Below, piece after piece: positions 23,058 to 42,736 of a stretch of 50,788 nt of DNA. Made by a program: the position numbers and the translations under genes. Each line of letters begins with the position of its first letter. Positions within the stretch are counted from its first letter, which is position 1. Under the pieces are notes generated by a model. That model saw only the letters and a program-made list of their open reading frames with translations. It was not told the origin of the DNA and made no database searches. Origin of the DNA: Halocaridina rubra (lineage: Eukaryota; Arthropoda; Malacostraca; Decapoda; Atyidae); the NCBI GenBank assembly GCA_037179515.1, contig JAXCGZ010011606.1, positions 40,001 through 90,788 of the forward strand. Direction: 5' to 3'.

Positions 23058-23501
23058 TAATTCAAGCCTGAAATATCCGTTCAGCAATAGCTGATGAAAA
23101 GGAATAGGGGAGTGGGGAGGGCTGGCAATTCATCCCTACCTAAATTTGACAGATGTGGTGTTGATGGGCAATTTATGTTCAAGCCATGTTTTCATATTTA
23201 TTTTGGTGCAAGTGTGCCCACCCTACTATTATCAGATAAATATGTCTTATGTTGAAAAAGTAGTGCCCCACCCTGTTTGCTTTAGAGGTTATGTTTTTAT
23301 ATTTGAAAAAAAATTAAGAATACAATTATGGAGAGGATGCGGTTATATTAATACTTTCATATGTCGTAAAATAGGACCATAAGGTTTATTTATTAGAACC
23401 TATTGCACTGAAAACGAGCAAGTGGGAGTGTATTACCTTTTTAGCCCATCAAGAGTGTAAAAACTTTCTTTTTGGTCTAATTAATGTTCCATTACGTTTA
23501 C

Positions 23502-27480
<3,979 letters not shown>

Positions 27481-27499
27481 TTTGAGACAATTTTTACAG

Positions 27500-28140
27500 T
27501 CCTACTGCCAGTACATTCAAGCATATCTCTCGTCGACTTTTAATCATCTTGTTAAACTTTTACGTGGTTATATGTTCACAATGAAACCATGATATCAAAA
27601 TTCTTATTATCCACAAAAAATTTGTACATCATCAGGGGACTTGAATTAGCATCACAAGCTACAAAGTCAAGTTGCTTTAACAACTGGAGTCATTACAACT
27701 AACAAAAGTCTGTATATCATGGCACAGCCAGTACTTGCAAATATTTATCCTGTCAACCTTTAATCATGTTGTTAAAGTTGAATGTTGAGTTAAGTATATA
27801 TAATATGTTCACAATGAAACCGTGATATTAACACTATTATCCTAAAAAATTTTCTTAGGACACCAGAGGACTTGTACTCGCATCACAAGCCACAAAGTCT
27901 TGTTGCCTTGATCAGACGAGCCACTTCAACAGACAGAAGTCTGCATATCATGGCATTGCCAAACAATGAAAGTAGGAAATTAACAATACTATTATCCATT
28001 GAAATTTCTTGAGACATCTAAGTTCTCGAACTTGCGTTGCAAGCTGCAAAGTCATGCTGCCTTAACCACCTGAGCCACTGCAACAGATAAAAATAATCAT
28101 ATCATGGGACAGCTGGTACATGCAAGCATTTCTCCTGGTG
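27500..28140 (-). repeat. Tandem array of tRNA-derived SINE-like units
   Basis: Three degenerate units are in direct order, with anchors (a/g)CAAAGTC at 27661, 27892 and 28046, giving periods of about 231 and 155 bp. On the minus strand the best copy reads GTGGCTCAGGTGGTTAAGGC, an RNA polymerase III A-box-like start. About 30 nt later comes AAGTTCGAGAACTT, which resembles a B box. The shared flank (GTACATGCAAGCATTTCTCC, TTCACAATGAAACC) extends well beyond the tRNA part. These are pseudo-tRNA/SINE units, not functional tRNA genes. Confidence 0.6.
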
Positions 28141-30790
<2,650 letters not shown>

Positions 30791-30794
30791 AAAG

Positions 30795-30965
30795 TAAGAG
30801 ATCAGGATTGGAAGATGTCGACACTCAATGTAGCATGTAGAGGACTATTTCCTACGTTTACCAGAGAATGATAGGAAACACAAGTTATGAGATCAGAATT
30901 AAGAGCCACAGACATTCATTGCACCATGTGGACTGTTTCCTACACTTACCAAAAAACTCTGCCGT
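30795..30965. repeat. Degenerate ~91-bp tandem duplication
   Basis: Two units share (A)GAGATCAG(G/A)ATT, then CA(C/T)TCA, GCA, TGT(A/G)GA, CTRTTTCCTAC and TTACCA, offset by 91 bp. The unit lies directly after the (TA)n tract. Confidence 0.6.
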
Positions 30966-32560
30966 TCCCCCTGACAGTTCAGTAGCTACAAAGAGGATTA
31001 TTCGCAATTTCATACTTCTTCCTCTATAATCTTTCCCAGGAATTGTTTTCAAGTGAAATATTAGGCCTTTTGATCTCCATGCCTTGAACTTTATCTAATG
31101 CATATTTTTCCTGTACATACTGCCTTCTCTAGCTGCGATCTGCTGAGTGGCTATAAGCTAAAAAAAAAGTAAGGACAAATAAAAACTCCTTTCCATCTTT
31201 AATTGTGAACAACCAATCACTGGCACACATTTGTGCACTTTATATAATGAGCAAGATCAAGATATTACTAAAACTCCAGAACTGTGCTCCAGGTTTCCCT
31301 GGCCCCTTCATTAGGGCACAGTATCATTCACTAACGTTTCTCTCTTAATTCTAGACTGCTGTTGCTGTTATTTTTCATATAATAGTTCTCCTCCCTCACG
31401 AATCCCTAATTATGTCATTCTACCATTCATATCCCTTCCTCTATATTTTCCCTAATCTCCTTATGTTACATACCTCTTTTGTGCATTCCAATATTGACTT
31501 CCAAAGAACTTCATCCCAGCTCTATTCCTCAGACTTTGTTATTGTGTCACTCTTTGCTAGAATGCCTGTTTTTATTACCTTTTTACACAATACCTCCCAT
31601 AGTAAACTTTCTACTGTGCCACTGAATCTTGGAACTGGCTTCAATAGAGGGTTGTCTTACATACACAAAGCTTTACCATGTAACACACATACACCTAGCA
31701 GCCTAGCCTTCATATCTTTTAATTTACCAGCGCACTCTCAAGCAGTATGATGTCTATGTACATCGCTTGTTCAAGTGTAATAAATAATTTCTTTTCCTGA
31801 ATTGGATATATCCTATCTTGAGGCAGAATGGTTTATTATGCAGTCACCAATATTACTTCTTCCTGACACTATAAAACTTCTTCCAATACACTACTCTCTA
31901 TATCTCTTCACATGCCTTTAAAATGTCCACAAAGAAAATTTTTGAGATGTACCTCTTAACAGCTATTTCTTCTCATGACCTGTCAAGATTCAAGAATACC
32001 ACCAAAGATAATAATACGAATTGTTCATATATATATCAAGGAAATCTTCTGTAAGTGTTCATGTAACACAATACAAACATTTTATGTTACAGTCAAAAAA
32101 TAATATCAACATAGCTTTTAGCAGCCATATAAGTACAGTAAATGAATATTAAACAGTACATACACCCAACTGTTAATAATTTTGGAGATGCCACTGTGCC
32201 TAAGATGTATCATATTTAAACAAATATTTCAACTCAATGTTAAAAACAATATTAATTAAAAACATGTTACAATAAAATGTGTTGTATCTCCAAAAGCCTT
32301 TGAGCATAACTACAATTACAAGACAAAACTTATGCCGTTTTAACAGAACTAATCACATCTTATACATGTACTCGTATATATAAAGATCCACATACCATAC
32401 TGGCATATATGTAGCTTCTTGAGAGAGAAAAGAAAACTTCATATTATGAAATAATCTTGATTTCATCAATAATAAAAAAAAAATGAATTGAATTACTTGC
32501 ATAATTATGTTGTCAAAGCCCTGTATTTTTATCATCTAGGTTGTGTAGTAGAGGTTTTGT
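30966..32560. other. Gene-less stretch
   Basis: A pyrimidine-rich section (31300-31750) gives a 112-codon plus-strand frame without similarity that I recognise. The rest is AT-rich. No exon supported. Confidence 0.4.
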
Positions 32561-32614
32561 GGACATCTAACGTAATATTCTCCCCCAAAAAGTATTGTAG
32601 ACCATATGTGGTGG

Positions 32615-32693
32615 TATAAAAGGAATGGAGGAGTAGGCCCTATCAGTCTGTGAGTCTCGGATTATTCTTTCATATAGCGAGTAAAGAACAAGG
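32615..32693 (+). promoter_or_regulatory. TATA box plus arthropod initiator, with a possible first exon
   Basis: TATAAAAG at 32615-32622 is followed by ATCAGTC, the arthropod initiator TCAGT, with its A at 32645, exactly 30 bp downstream of the first T of the TATA box. A splice-donor-like AACAAG|GTAAAT follows at 32693/32694. No coding sequence is attached. This could be the core promoter of a non-coding transcript or part of a degenerate long terminal repeat. No matching second repeat was found. Confidence 0.35.
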
Positions 32694-33103
32694 TAAATTA
32701 AATGATTCAGCTGTTATACGTTAAATATAAAGTACCAGCTGCTGGGATGGATTACAATATGCTGTACTGATCCTAGTAAGGCATTTTTTCCCTCTCAAGT
32801 CAGTGTATAGGATGCTACATACCATTTTTGTGCTCTCTGTAATAAAAATTACATATGCAGTACTGTTTAACAAGAACAAACCCTAATCTTTGGTTATAAT
32901 GATCCAACCACTGGTGGAGCAATCCATTTCAGTTTGTGCCAGTCTCAAGCTCAGATAAATGCAATTTTTTTTTGTTATGAGTGTGACACAGATGTTCAAA
33001 GATAATTGACCTCATTGGGCAGGGGCACAAAGAAAATATATGAAGAAGAACAATAAAAAAAAAAAAGAACAGGCTGAAAGAAGAGCTAAGAGTAGTGAAG
33101 ACC

Positions 33104-33300
33104 TTAATGATGAGAAAGAATGCTAAAAGAAAAAGAGATGGGAAGTGTTGTGACTTGGGTCAGATGTGAAGGGATAATAAGAGATGTGTAATGAATACAC
33201 AAGAATATATCGTGTTGATGTAGGCTTAGGAAAAGAACTGCAACTGAAGGAAGATTTAACAGTGAGCTGTTATGTCCAGGCCTATTCAAGTCCAAATGAC
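33104..33300 (-). repeat. Dispersed repeat, copy 2 (inverted relative to 13305-13500)
   Basis: The reverse complement reads ATCTTCCTTCAGTTGCAGTT, then CCTACATCAACACGATATATT and TATCCCTTCACATCTGAC, collinear with 13305-13500. Confidence 0.75.
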
Positions 33301-33503
33301 TTTAGATTGTAATATTGCAATGGGCATTACACCATCCAACCTTGAGTTAAACCTCTATTATAAGGTAAAAGAGACTAGTTAAGTACAAGACTCCAATATG
33401 ATTATATTAGATGATGCCGAGAATGAACATGTAAGCTTTATGTATAATGAATGGGAAGAAATTTAAATAACCCCACAACGAGATTAGAGTATTATTACAT
33501 ATA

Positions 33504-34285
33504 CAGGGGTCCTCGGTTTACGATGTCCTCAATTTTCCATGTTTCATCGTTACAACGCTGCTCCCATAAATAATGAATAAATAATTTTCCGACCTACATG
33601 GCTTGCGTTGTAAATATGAACTTTTCACGCTGAACAGTTTGTTAGGATTGGCAGATGAATACGTCATTACGCAGCATACTTGTGTTTGTATATATCAAGA
33701 TTATGGTTTTATTTATGTATTTGGTTATGTGATAGACCTAGTTTATATTTACAAAATTACCAGATACATAGTCCTAAATATGATCCCCAAGCGGAACAGC
33801 TCAATGAGCGTGGAGAAAGAATACGTTGTCACAAGGCATTAAACTGAGAAGAAGCATCGCCTAGTTCCCGCTTGTATGCCATATTGTTCTCATGCTCATT
33901 CGCTCTTTGGTTCGTTTTGCTCATGTTTGCAATTCTTATTGACCTGTACTAGGCTTCTTCTAAAAGCAATGTATCGAAGAAATGGAAAGCCACCACCATG
34001 GAAGTTAAAGTAGAAACAGTAATATGCTCCGAAAATGAAGAAACTGCTACCAACATTGGCCGCTCACTGAGGTTAAGCCCCCCTCTTCCAGTGTGTAAGC
34101 CAAGCACAGGACAAAAGGTAAGCAATACTGTACTGCATATATGTCTTAGATTATGAACTTTGCTACTGCATTAGCATAGGTGGGTGACCTAGGCTCTTAC
34201 TCAGGTGTGTTTTGACTTATGATAAAAATCAGGTTACATCAAGTTTCAAGAACGGAACTCTGACTTAACTCGAGAATCCCTTGTG
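33504..34285 (+). mobile_element. pogo/Tigger-family element with degenerate transposase start
   Basis: The left end CAGGGGTCCTCGGTTTACGA and the reverse complement of the right end, CACAAGGGATTCTCGAG, are degenerate inverted repeats. TA flanks both sides (33502-33503 and 34286-34287). At about 33958-34155 the plus strand encodes SKKWKATTMEVKVETV and then EETATNIGRSLRLS, the helix-turn-helix start of a Tigger/pogo transposase, longer than in the copy at 8201. The catalytic domain is missing. The 3' end (CATAGGTGGGTGACCTAGG) matches the copy at 8201-8638. Confidence 0.75.
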
Positions 34286-34299
34286 TATGTATATAGGGA

Positions 34300-35230
34300 G
34301 AAAGCTTGAATTCTAGAAGTTTAAGGAGAGGGTTTTGGATAAGGACCAGAAATATTTATCAGTAAGAGAGGAGTTAAGGTCATCAACTTATCTTCAAATC
34401 TGAACAATACAGTGATTCCACTTCCTAGCTACAATAAAAGCAGAGCGAGTTAAATCAGAAGGAGAGGCTTGGTACGACATGTGTTTCCGATCCCTGGCCT
34501 GAATAGCCATGGAGCAGGCACTGTCAAACCAAGGATTCGGGGGAGAAAAGTTTTCATAGAGGAGGGGATGAATGCCTCCATTTCCCAGGTTATGATCTCA
34601 GCAACTTTTAGGGCTACCTGATCAGGGTTGCGGGACTGAAAGCAGTAGTCATCCCATGGGAAGTTAAAGAGGAAATTACTCAAATCTTCACATCAGGTAA
34701 GCTCAAAGTGCCAAAGACGGCACTGAGTAGGAGGAATTGATGGAGGGTGAGAAAAATGGAAGAGATTGAGATCACAGAGTGGTCAGATTTAACAAGAGGG
34801 GAAAGCACAGAATATGAATAGTTTGAAACGTTAGAAGTAAATAATAGGTTAAGAGTGTTGGCTGCATGTTTGTGTCGATCGGAAACACGAGTAGGATGTT
34901 TGATAATAGGCCCCAGATCATGAGTAATAGAAAAAGCAAGGGCCTCACTTCCTCCCACATCAATGTGAGAAGAATTAAGCCACTCACGGTGGTGTACATT
35001 GATGTCTCCAACAGAGAGAACTTCAGCATGTGGGTGAGAAATAGCAAGGACTAATGGCAACAGAACAGATAGTCAAAGAAAGTCACAAAGTTAGGAAAAC
35101 AGTAGCAGAAGCAAAGGATTATAGTGGTAGTGGAGAGAGATATTTTCAGCCAGAGAACATCAAAGTCTGGAGATTCAAGGTCCATGAGCCTTACATTAGG
35201 AGTATTAGGGTTGTAGCAGTCATAGACACC
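34300..35230 (-). mobile_element. jockey-like LINE fragment (endonuclease domain), degenerate
   Basis: Read on the minus strand, several frames together show the C-terminal half of an apurinic-type endonuclease: SPDFDVLWLKISLP, VGDINVHHREWL (the conserved GDFN-H motif), VGGSEALAFS, KHPTRVSDRHKHAANTLNL, then FPWDDYCFQSRNPD. Frame changes near 35050 and 34690 and an in-frame stop disrupt it. The reverse transcriptase is absent. This family is distinct from the CR1-like elements nearby. Confidence 0.78.
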
Positions 35231-35235
35231 CCTTT

Positions 35236-35283
35236 GGAATGGAAACGACTTCTGGAACCTAACTCTATCGTAAGAAGCGGGAT
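35236..35283. mobile_element. MITE fragment (CTCCCCTACTTA family, right end only)
   Basis: ACGACTTCTGGAACCTAACT followed by CGTAAGAAGCGGGATGT matches the right end of the MITE copies at 13154, 22788 and 39899. The left part is missing. Confidence 0.55.
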
Positions 35284-35289
35284 GTGATT

Positions 35290-36720
35290 ACCTAATTGTG
35301 TTTACGGGAAAGAGCCCAAAGCTCATATCTTCCCGTCTCCTGATCGGTTCCATTTTATACTTAGTGATACTTATCATACCTGTCCTTAAAACTATGGATT
35401 GAGATAGCATTAACTACCTCCTCGCTTAGCCAATTCCAATTATCAACTACTCTTACACTGAAAACGTATTTTCTTACATCCTGCAAAGAAGTTTTCTTAC
35501 GAAGCTTCAAACTATGACCTCTAGTTCTAGAGCCAGCCATATCAAAATATCGATCCCTATCCACTCTATCATAACCATGAAGGAATTTAAAGACTGTCAC
35601 CATATCCCCCCTCACTCTTCTAGCTTCGAGTGATGGTAAGTCTAATTCCCTCAGCCTCTCATCATAACTGAGATTGCGTATTTCTGGCACCAGTTTCGTG
35701 GCATGTCTTTGAACTTTTTCAAGCTTAGCTATGTGCTTTTTCAAGTGCGGATTCCAAAAGGGGGCTGCATATTCGAGTTTGGGCCTCACATAGGTTACAT
35801 AAATATTTCTGAACATTTCCTTGTCCATGTGCCTGAAGGCTACCCTTACATTTGATAAGAATGCATATGCTGCCCTTACTATGCCATTTATATGTATTTC
35901 TGGAGACAAATCTGCCAGTATGTTTACTCCTAGATCTCTCTCATTTTCTGTCTCTTGAAGTTGTACTCCAGCCACCAAGTAGTCAAGCTTGGGCCTTCTT
36001 GCACTTGTACCCATTCTCATTACCTTACATTTTGAAGTATTGAATTTCATTAGCCACTTTTCTGACCACTCATGCAGATAATTTAGATCCTCCTGAAGTT
36101 CTCTACCATTGTTCTCGTTTTTTACTTTCTTCACAATCTTTGCATCATCTGCAAACATATTCATGAATGAATTTACAGACTCTGGTAGGTCATTTACATA
36201 TACAAGGAACAAAAGTGGCCCTAAAACTGAACCCTGTGGAACTCCACTACTAACTCTTCTCCATTCAGACACCGAGTGTCTTACTCTAACCCTCTGTTCC
36301 CTTCCTTTTTTATCCATTCCAAAACATTTCCACCTATTCTAGCCATTGATTGCAGCTTCCTAATAAGTCTCCCATGTGGAACAGTGTCAAACGCTTTCTG
36401 GAAGTCTAGGAATATGCAATCTGCCCAGCCCTCTCTTTCCTGTAAGATTTGGCTTACCTCATCATAAAATTCTAATAAGTTTGTTACTGTTGATCTACCT
36501 TCTCTGAAGCCATGTTGCCTCACTGACAAAAAGTTGAAGGATTCCAAGTGAAGAGAGATATGTTTTCTTAGTAGTTTCTCCATAACTTTGCAAACTATGC
36601 TGGTCAAGGAAACTGGTCTATAGTTCAGAGCCGTATCCCTCCTTCCCTTTTTGAAGATAGGTATCACATTTGCTTGTTTCCAGCATCTTGCAATCTCCCC
36701 TGACTCCAGTGACTTTTTAA
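35290..36720 (-). mobile_element. CR1-like LINE, 5'-truncated, frameshifted reverse transcriptase
   Basis: The first frame (36720 to about 36281) has the reverse-transcriptase fingers and motif [32 protein letters not shown]. The second frame (36317 to 35361) continues with SGVPQGSVLGPLLFLVYVND, the catalytic MFADDAK box (about 36140-36160) and the long C-terminal region, ending SFKDRYDKYH and a stop. A small deletion at the A-rich site around 36306 removes the residues that normally follow EWIK and shifts the frame, so the polyprotein is broken. The element lacks its endonuclease half and its 5' break coincides with a TATG/(TA)n tract. The 3' end has TTACCTAAT-like short repeats. Confidence 0.85.
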
Positions 36721-36989
<269 letters not shown>

Positions 36990-39540
36990 CTAAACATAAT
37001 GGCCACGACTATATTAAAAAGAACTGAGCTAGCAGAGTTTCTATACATACCTTGTCTTCATCTCATCAATTAGTATTTTACACTTCAAATTGAACTGAGG
37101 CTGGAAGGAATGCTAGTATCCTACTTCCCTATCCTTTTAATGCCCCATATGGCAAGCTGTGACTATAAACGATATTTTGCTTTTATGGCAAACAGTACTT
37201 TATAGCTATGTCTCTCATAAGAGAAAAACTGACTGCAACTCTTACTGAAGTTACTACATACATTCGTAGGGGGGGGCAATGTTTATTATTTTATGTATCT
37301 AAATTTTGCTATTTTTAAGCATTCATTTTATAAAAACGAAACAAAACACTTCTTATTGCTCACTGGGAGTGGATGTAAAATTTCAAAACAAAGAGACAGT
37401 TAATTGTATATATATATATATATTAACAGATTTGTTTGTGTTTCAGCTTTGCTTCATAAGTGTATAAACAAATGGGCATTATCTTCCACATTACAAATAT
37501 AACATTTCTGGATATAAACTGTCCATACAATGACATTTTACACAATTAATATCCAATTCAAAGTCTTGGACCCCTGAATACATAGTTACTTATTATACTA
37601 TAAAGAAAATGGTATCATTTTACTGGCTTCAATACATCTAAAGCCAGATATGTGCAGGCAATGGCAATGGCATTTTATCTAACTATGCTGGTGTCTTTCA
37701 CAACCTGTGAAACTAAGCTCACAATATATACATTCTATTCAAGGTTTTGGCCCCGTTTCTTATGAAAGACAATTAAAATTTTACAAGTACGTAATATGTG
37801 AATCAGGATCCGTCAAAAACAATACAAAAAGTTAACAGTTATTAAATACCTCTAGAGCTAAACATAAACGTCTGCCACGTGATACAGAAGAATATGTGAC
37901 CAAAAAACCTAATCTTAGCCAAGACTTGATCCATTGTGGATATGTTCACCTAAATACACATTTCTCAACAACATTTAATGTGCTCTAACATCTAATATTG
38001 AAAGTATGAAACATCACTTTTAATTATATGAAAACTACTTTTTATATGGCATATTTATCATCCACTTTTTTGCATAATTTATTTTGTAGAAAAAAAAAAT
38101 CTTCAAAAATTCTACATTTTCATAGTGTTTTGGATTATATGACTTATATTTTCATACCCGTTTCTAAATTATTCTGCAGTAAGTCGAGTTCCACAGCGCA
38201 AATTGTAGTCTTCACAGTACAATTACAGTATATGTAATTGCTTGGTATAACACAACATAATGCAATTTAGTAAATGAATGAATTTAAATTCAAAACACAT
38301 TTTTTGCTCATATATAAACTTTTAGTGCAGGCAAACTTCAAAATATATCTTGATATAATGGAATATGCATACATGAGTACAGAATGAGATACAATTACTG
38401 AACAGCAAAGGTAATTTTGCTATGACTCTGAATACTGAACAATAAGGTAACTTGAAACTGGCTCATGTTAATTCTTTACTGATATGCTTTAAAACCGATT
38501 CACATTTTTCTCTCAATATAATTCGCAATTGGATTCTGTTAATCAGACTCGTATTTTGCTCTTAGAATAATTTGCAGATTTATATATTGTTAATTTACTT
38601 AGCCAAAAGACTTGAAATTCCTATATTACCCTTTAATAATTCATGAAAAGATGATTCGCATTACGATTCACATATTGTTCTTAAATTTAATTACAAAAAC
38701 ACACTCTCTGTCCATAAGTTATGTACTATAGTGGTATATACTCTACAAAAACTATATATTGTTGGAAGTATTAATTTTTCTGTAGATAATTTTGGCGCTC
38801 ATACATTCTGGCAGAAATTCCTATCTATAATAACTTCACATGAAAACACATAAGTTTTAACAAAATTACGCACATTATTAGGTATAGAAAACAGCAGGCA
38901 TTTAAAAATGCAAGCATCCCCATATTTCAGAAAATATGGCTTCATTACAATGAATATTTTATTTGCTGTATTTTTAACACGTTAAGGTAGTCACTGCAAT
39001 CTTACAAGACAAAAAAAAAAATTATTATTAACTTGATGACAAAACTCAATGAATCCAGCAAGGTGGCCAAAACTAAATAAAAAGAAAAATAATAAGTACT
39101 GAAAAATAATATGTGATTGGGACTTATATGAATTTGATACTGGCACTCAAGACAAGTACCCAAAATTTCTGTAATTATTACTATGCACTATTTGTTAGCA
39201 TAGCACAAGATATTTTTTGGTATATAATTTTAATAAACATGAGTGCTACATCTGAACATATCGTATTTGTAATTGGCATACATTTTACATCAAGTTCATA
39301 TGATTATGATGAATGCAGCTAAAAAAGGTTTTCATGTGAAAATGCACAAAAAATCTGACAAAAAATATAATTACTTTTTTAATGAATATATGTAGGCACT
39401 GAATTTTAACGAGAAAATTACTACAGTATTTGTACTTCAGTGAGATGTTACTTAAAAACACAATCGCATCAGCAACAAGCATCTTCTAGATGTAATTACT
39501 CTCTTTATATATATATCAGATTTTTGCAGATGATAATTCT
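36990..39540. other. Gene-less AT-rich stretch
   Basis: No exon recognised on either strand. A short (TA)n run lies at about 37408-37424. It may lie downstream of the minus-strand tetraspan gene, but nothing defines that gene's 3' end this far. Confidence 0.45.
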
Positions 39541-39559
39541 AATTTAGACCAGAGAAAAA

Positions 39560-40391
<832 letters not shown>

Positions 40392-40717
40392 ATTTATACA
40401 CACTGTTGTCCCTTATTTTACAAAGACAACTGGATCCACCACTCCCTGTGTAAGTAAAGAATTGCTTATTTTCAAGACTATTATATTCTCCGTCTATACT
40501 TTGCATATAATTTATTCCCAGCCTCTCGTATACTTTAATCTATGCTTAGATACCTGCACTGTGCTTAAACTTTATCTAATACAGTCTAGATATAAGTAAG
40601 CACTGCACAGTAGTTGTTATAATGTATTTCTTAGGGAATATTTTTTTCTTTTAATATTTGTCAGCCGCGTATGTTCCAAAACCCCACTATTTAAAACCAC
40701 ATGAGATGAGGGACACC

Positions 40718-40861
<144 letters not shown>

Positions 40862-42238
40862 ACTAAAGAAATGCTAAATCTGAAATACCATTGGATGCAT
40901 ATATATGATGATTACTTATGTAACCTTCACAACAAAATTAATATATAAAATTTGAATAAAATTAACCTGTAAATTAAGTTTCTAAAGATTTTCTTGTTGA
41001 TCACTCAAGATTATTTGCCCAAAGGATTTCTAGGTAATCATTCAAGAATAATCACCTAAAAGACAGAATTGTGGATTACGGTCGGATGTAAAGTAGCAGC
41101 CTACTGTTTCATACATATAATGAAGAAAAATGAAGTACAATAATAATAACAGATGCCTCTTACTTTTTCTTTGCATAATATTGGTAATCCATTCATTATA
41201 TTTATAATCGTACAGGTAAGCTAAATCCAATTTAATTTGATAATAAATGGTGCTAAATTTTTGTAAAATGCCAGAATATATTATCCTATCAATCATTTCG
41301 TTTCTTTACTTTATATTTTTTCAATGATTTTTCAAATACTAACCTTGCAACATGAAAAGATGATTAGTTAATATTAGTTCTTATATATGCTTCCATTATT
41401 CACATTTAAGACGTGTGTATACATGTAAATTAAAATTATGTACAATATAAGTAGATGATGCACATGAAGCACACCTATTTTACAATAATGACACTTCAAA
41501 TCACTAAATATAATAATGTTGGCACTATATATTTGAGTCTATGACTCCCAGCAATTTAGCTGACAGTATCAATATTCTCTGTACATGTGGAAATATGGAA
41601 TCACGTATATAATTTTCTTTATTAAACATTAAACAATTTCCATTAGTTAAAACATGTCAAATGGTGTATTACAATATTTTGATTCAATAAACTTTCTAAA
41701 TACAACAGATGCAACAGCTTTGTGTTTGTGGTAAGTTGCATGTATCTTATACATGAAGTTTTTGCCCCTAAAGAGGCTTTGGTTAGTAATATACTTTATT
41801 GCCATACGATCTTAAAGTTATAACAGTGTCCACTTGTTCCTAAAATAACTGTATAGAATTTGTAGTACTTCAACGAAATCTGGATATCAGCATTTATGGA
41901 CTTTAAAAAGTTCAGCATTAAACTTCCAAATATACTTCTTTTTCCACCAAAATTCATAAAGCACACACTTTGACACTCGTAACACTACAAATCATTACCA
42001 CCGGGACAGTATCACTCGGTTTCGATAACATGGACTTCATGGAAAGTCCATCACAGAAACTAATAATACTAAATTCTTTCTCATGAGCAAAGACTATCAC
42101 AACCACCACTCTTAAAGGCTAAAATCTGGAATAGCAACTTCAAATGATGAAGGCTGCCTTTGGATAAGAGTTGCGTGCTTGCATTCATTCTTTCATGTAT
42201 ATATTCAATCCTTTCTAAATGTTTCAAATTCACACTAT
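40862..42238 (-). other. Probable 3'-UTR of the tetraspan gene with candidate poly(A) signals
   Basis: No coding sequence lies downstream of the stop at 42239. On the minus strand AATAAA occurs at 41800-41795 and 41623-41618. Either could end the transcript; the choice cannot be made from sequence alone. Confidence 0.35.
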
Positions 42239-42736
42239 CTATACTGGTGTAGAATGGGTGTGGATTCTCACTTTCTTCTTGGAGGGAGGACTCGACTGCG
42301 TGAAAGCCAAATTTTGTATACCCATTGAAGAATCAACAGAATCTTCGGTTGGGGGTTTTGTTGATCTCTTCAAAGAGGACCTGAGAGGTGTTTTGTTAGG
42401 ATCAAATGCAATACCACCATTACTTCTGCTGTTGCTAATGTGACCATTACCATTGGCAGTGACCATATAAGGCATGCCACTCATATGGGTCATGGCTACG
42501 CCATTGGTGTGTCTGTGGCCTCGACCTCCTCTGGTTCCACTATTTCTACCTGATGAAGACCTGCTGATGTGATTTGCATGACCATTTTCCTTAAAATTAG
42601 GATTTCCGATGGTAGTGGCTGCTGTGCCTTCCGGGTCACGGGTGTACACGGTTGGATCCCCACCAAGTTTGCGAGACCATCCAAATTCAATTCCAGCGCC
42701 AGCACCCGCTATGACAGCTAGTGCCAAAGCTATTAA
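42239..42736 (-). CDS. Tetraspan gene last exon: TM4, cytoplasmic tail, stop
   Basis: Acceptor attttctacag at 42737; phase 0; stop TAG at 42241-42239. Encodes 165 residues. The first ~17 are a hydrophobic TM4 rich in Ala and Gly (LALAVIAGAGAG), then IEFGWSRKLGG. The rest is a hydrophilic tail with an Arg/Gly-rich patch (RNSGTRGGRGHRH), a Lys cluster (PSKKKVR) and a C-terminal HSTPV. Confidence 0.82.
   Translation of the reverse strand, partial: LIALALAVIAGAGAGIEFGWSRKLGGDPTVYTRDPEGTAATTIGNPNFKENGHANHISRSSSGRNSGTRGGRGHRHTNGVAMTHMSGMPYMVTANGNGHISNSRSNGGIAFDPNKTPLRSSLKRSTKPPTEDSVDSSMGIQNLAFTQSSPPSKKKVRIHTHSTPV

Noticed and set aside
31412..31750. 112-codon plus-strand frame
   Set aside because: Pyrimidine-rich low-complexity sequence with no similarity recognised and no splice signals supporting an exon.
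33603..33842. 79-codon frame inside the pogo element
   Set aside because: It lies upstream of the recognisable transposase start, in a different frame, and has no transposase features.
42496..42705. Alternative frames overlapping the tetraspan last exon
   Set aside because: Shadows of the supported exon, which has matching splice phase and membrane/PDZ features.
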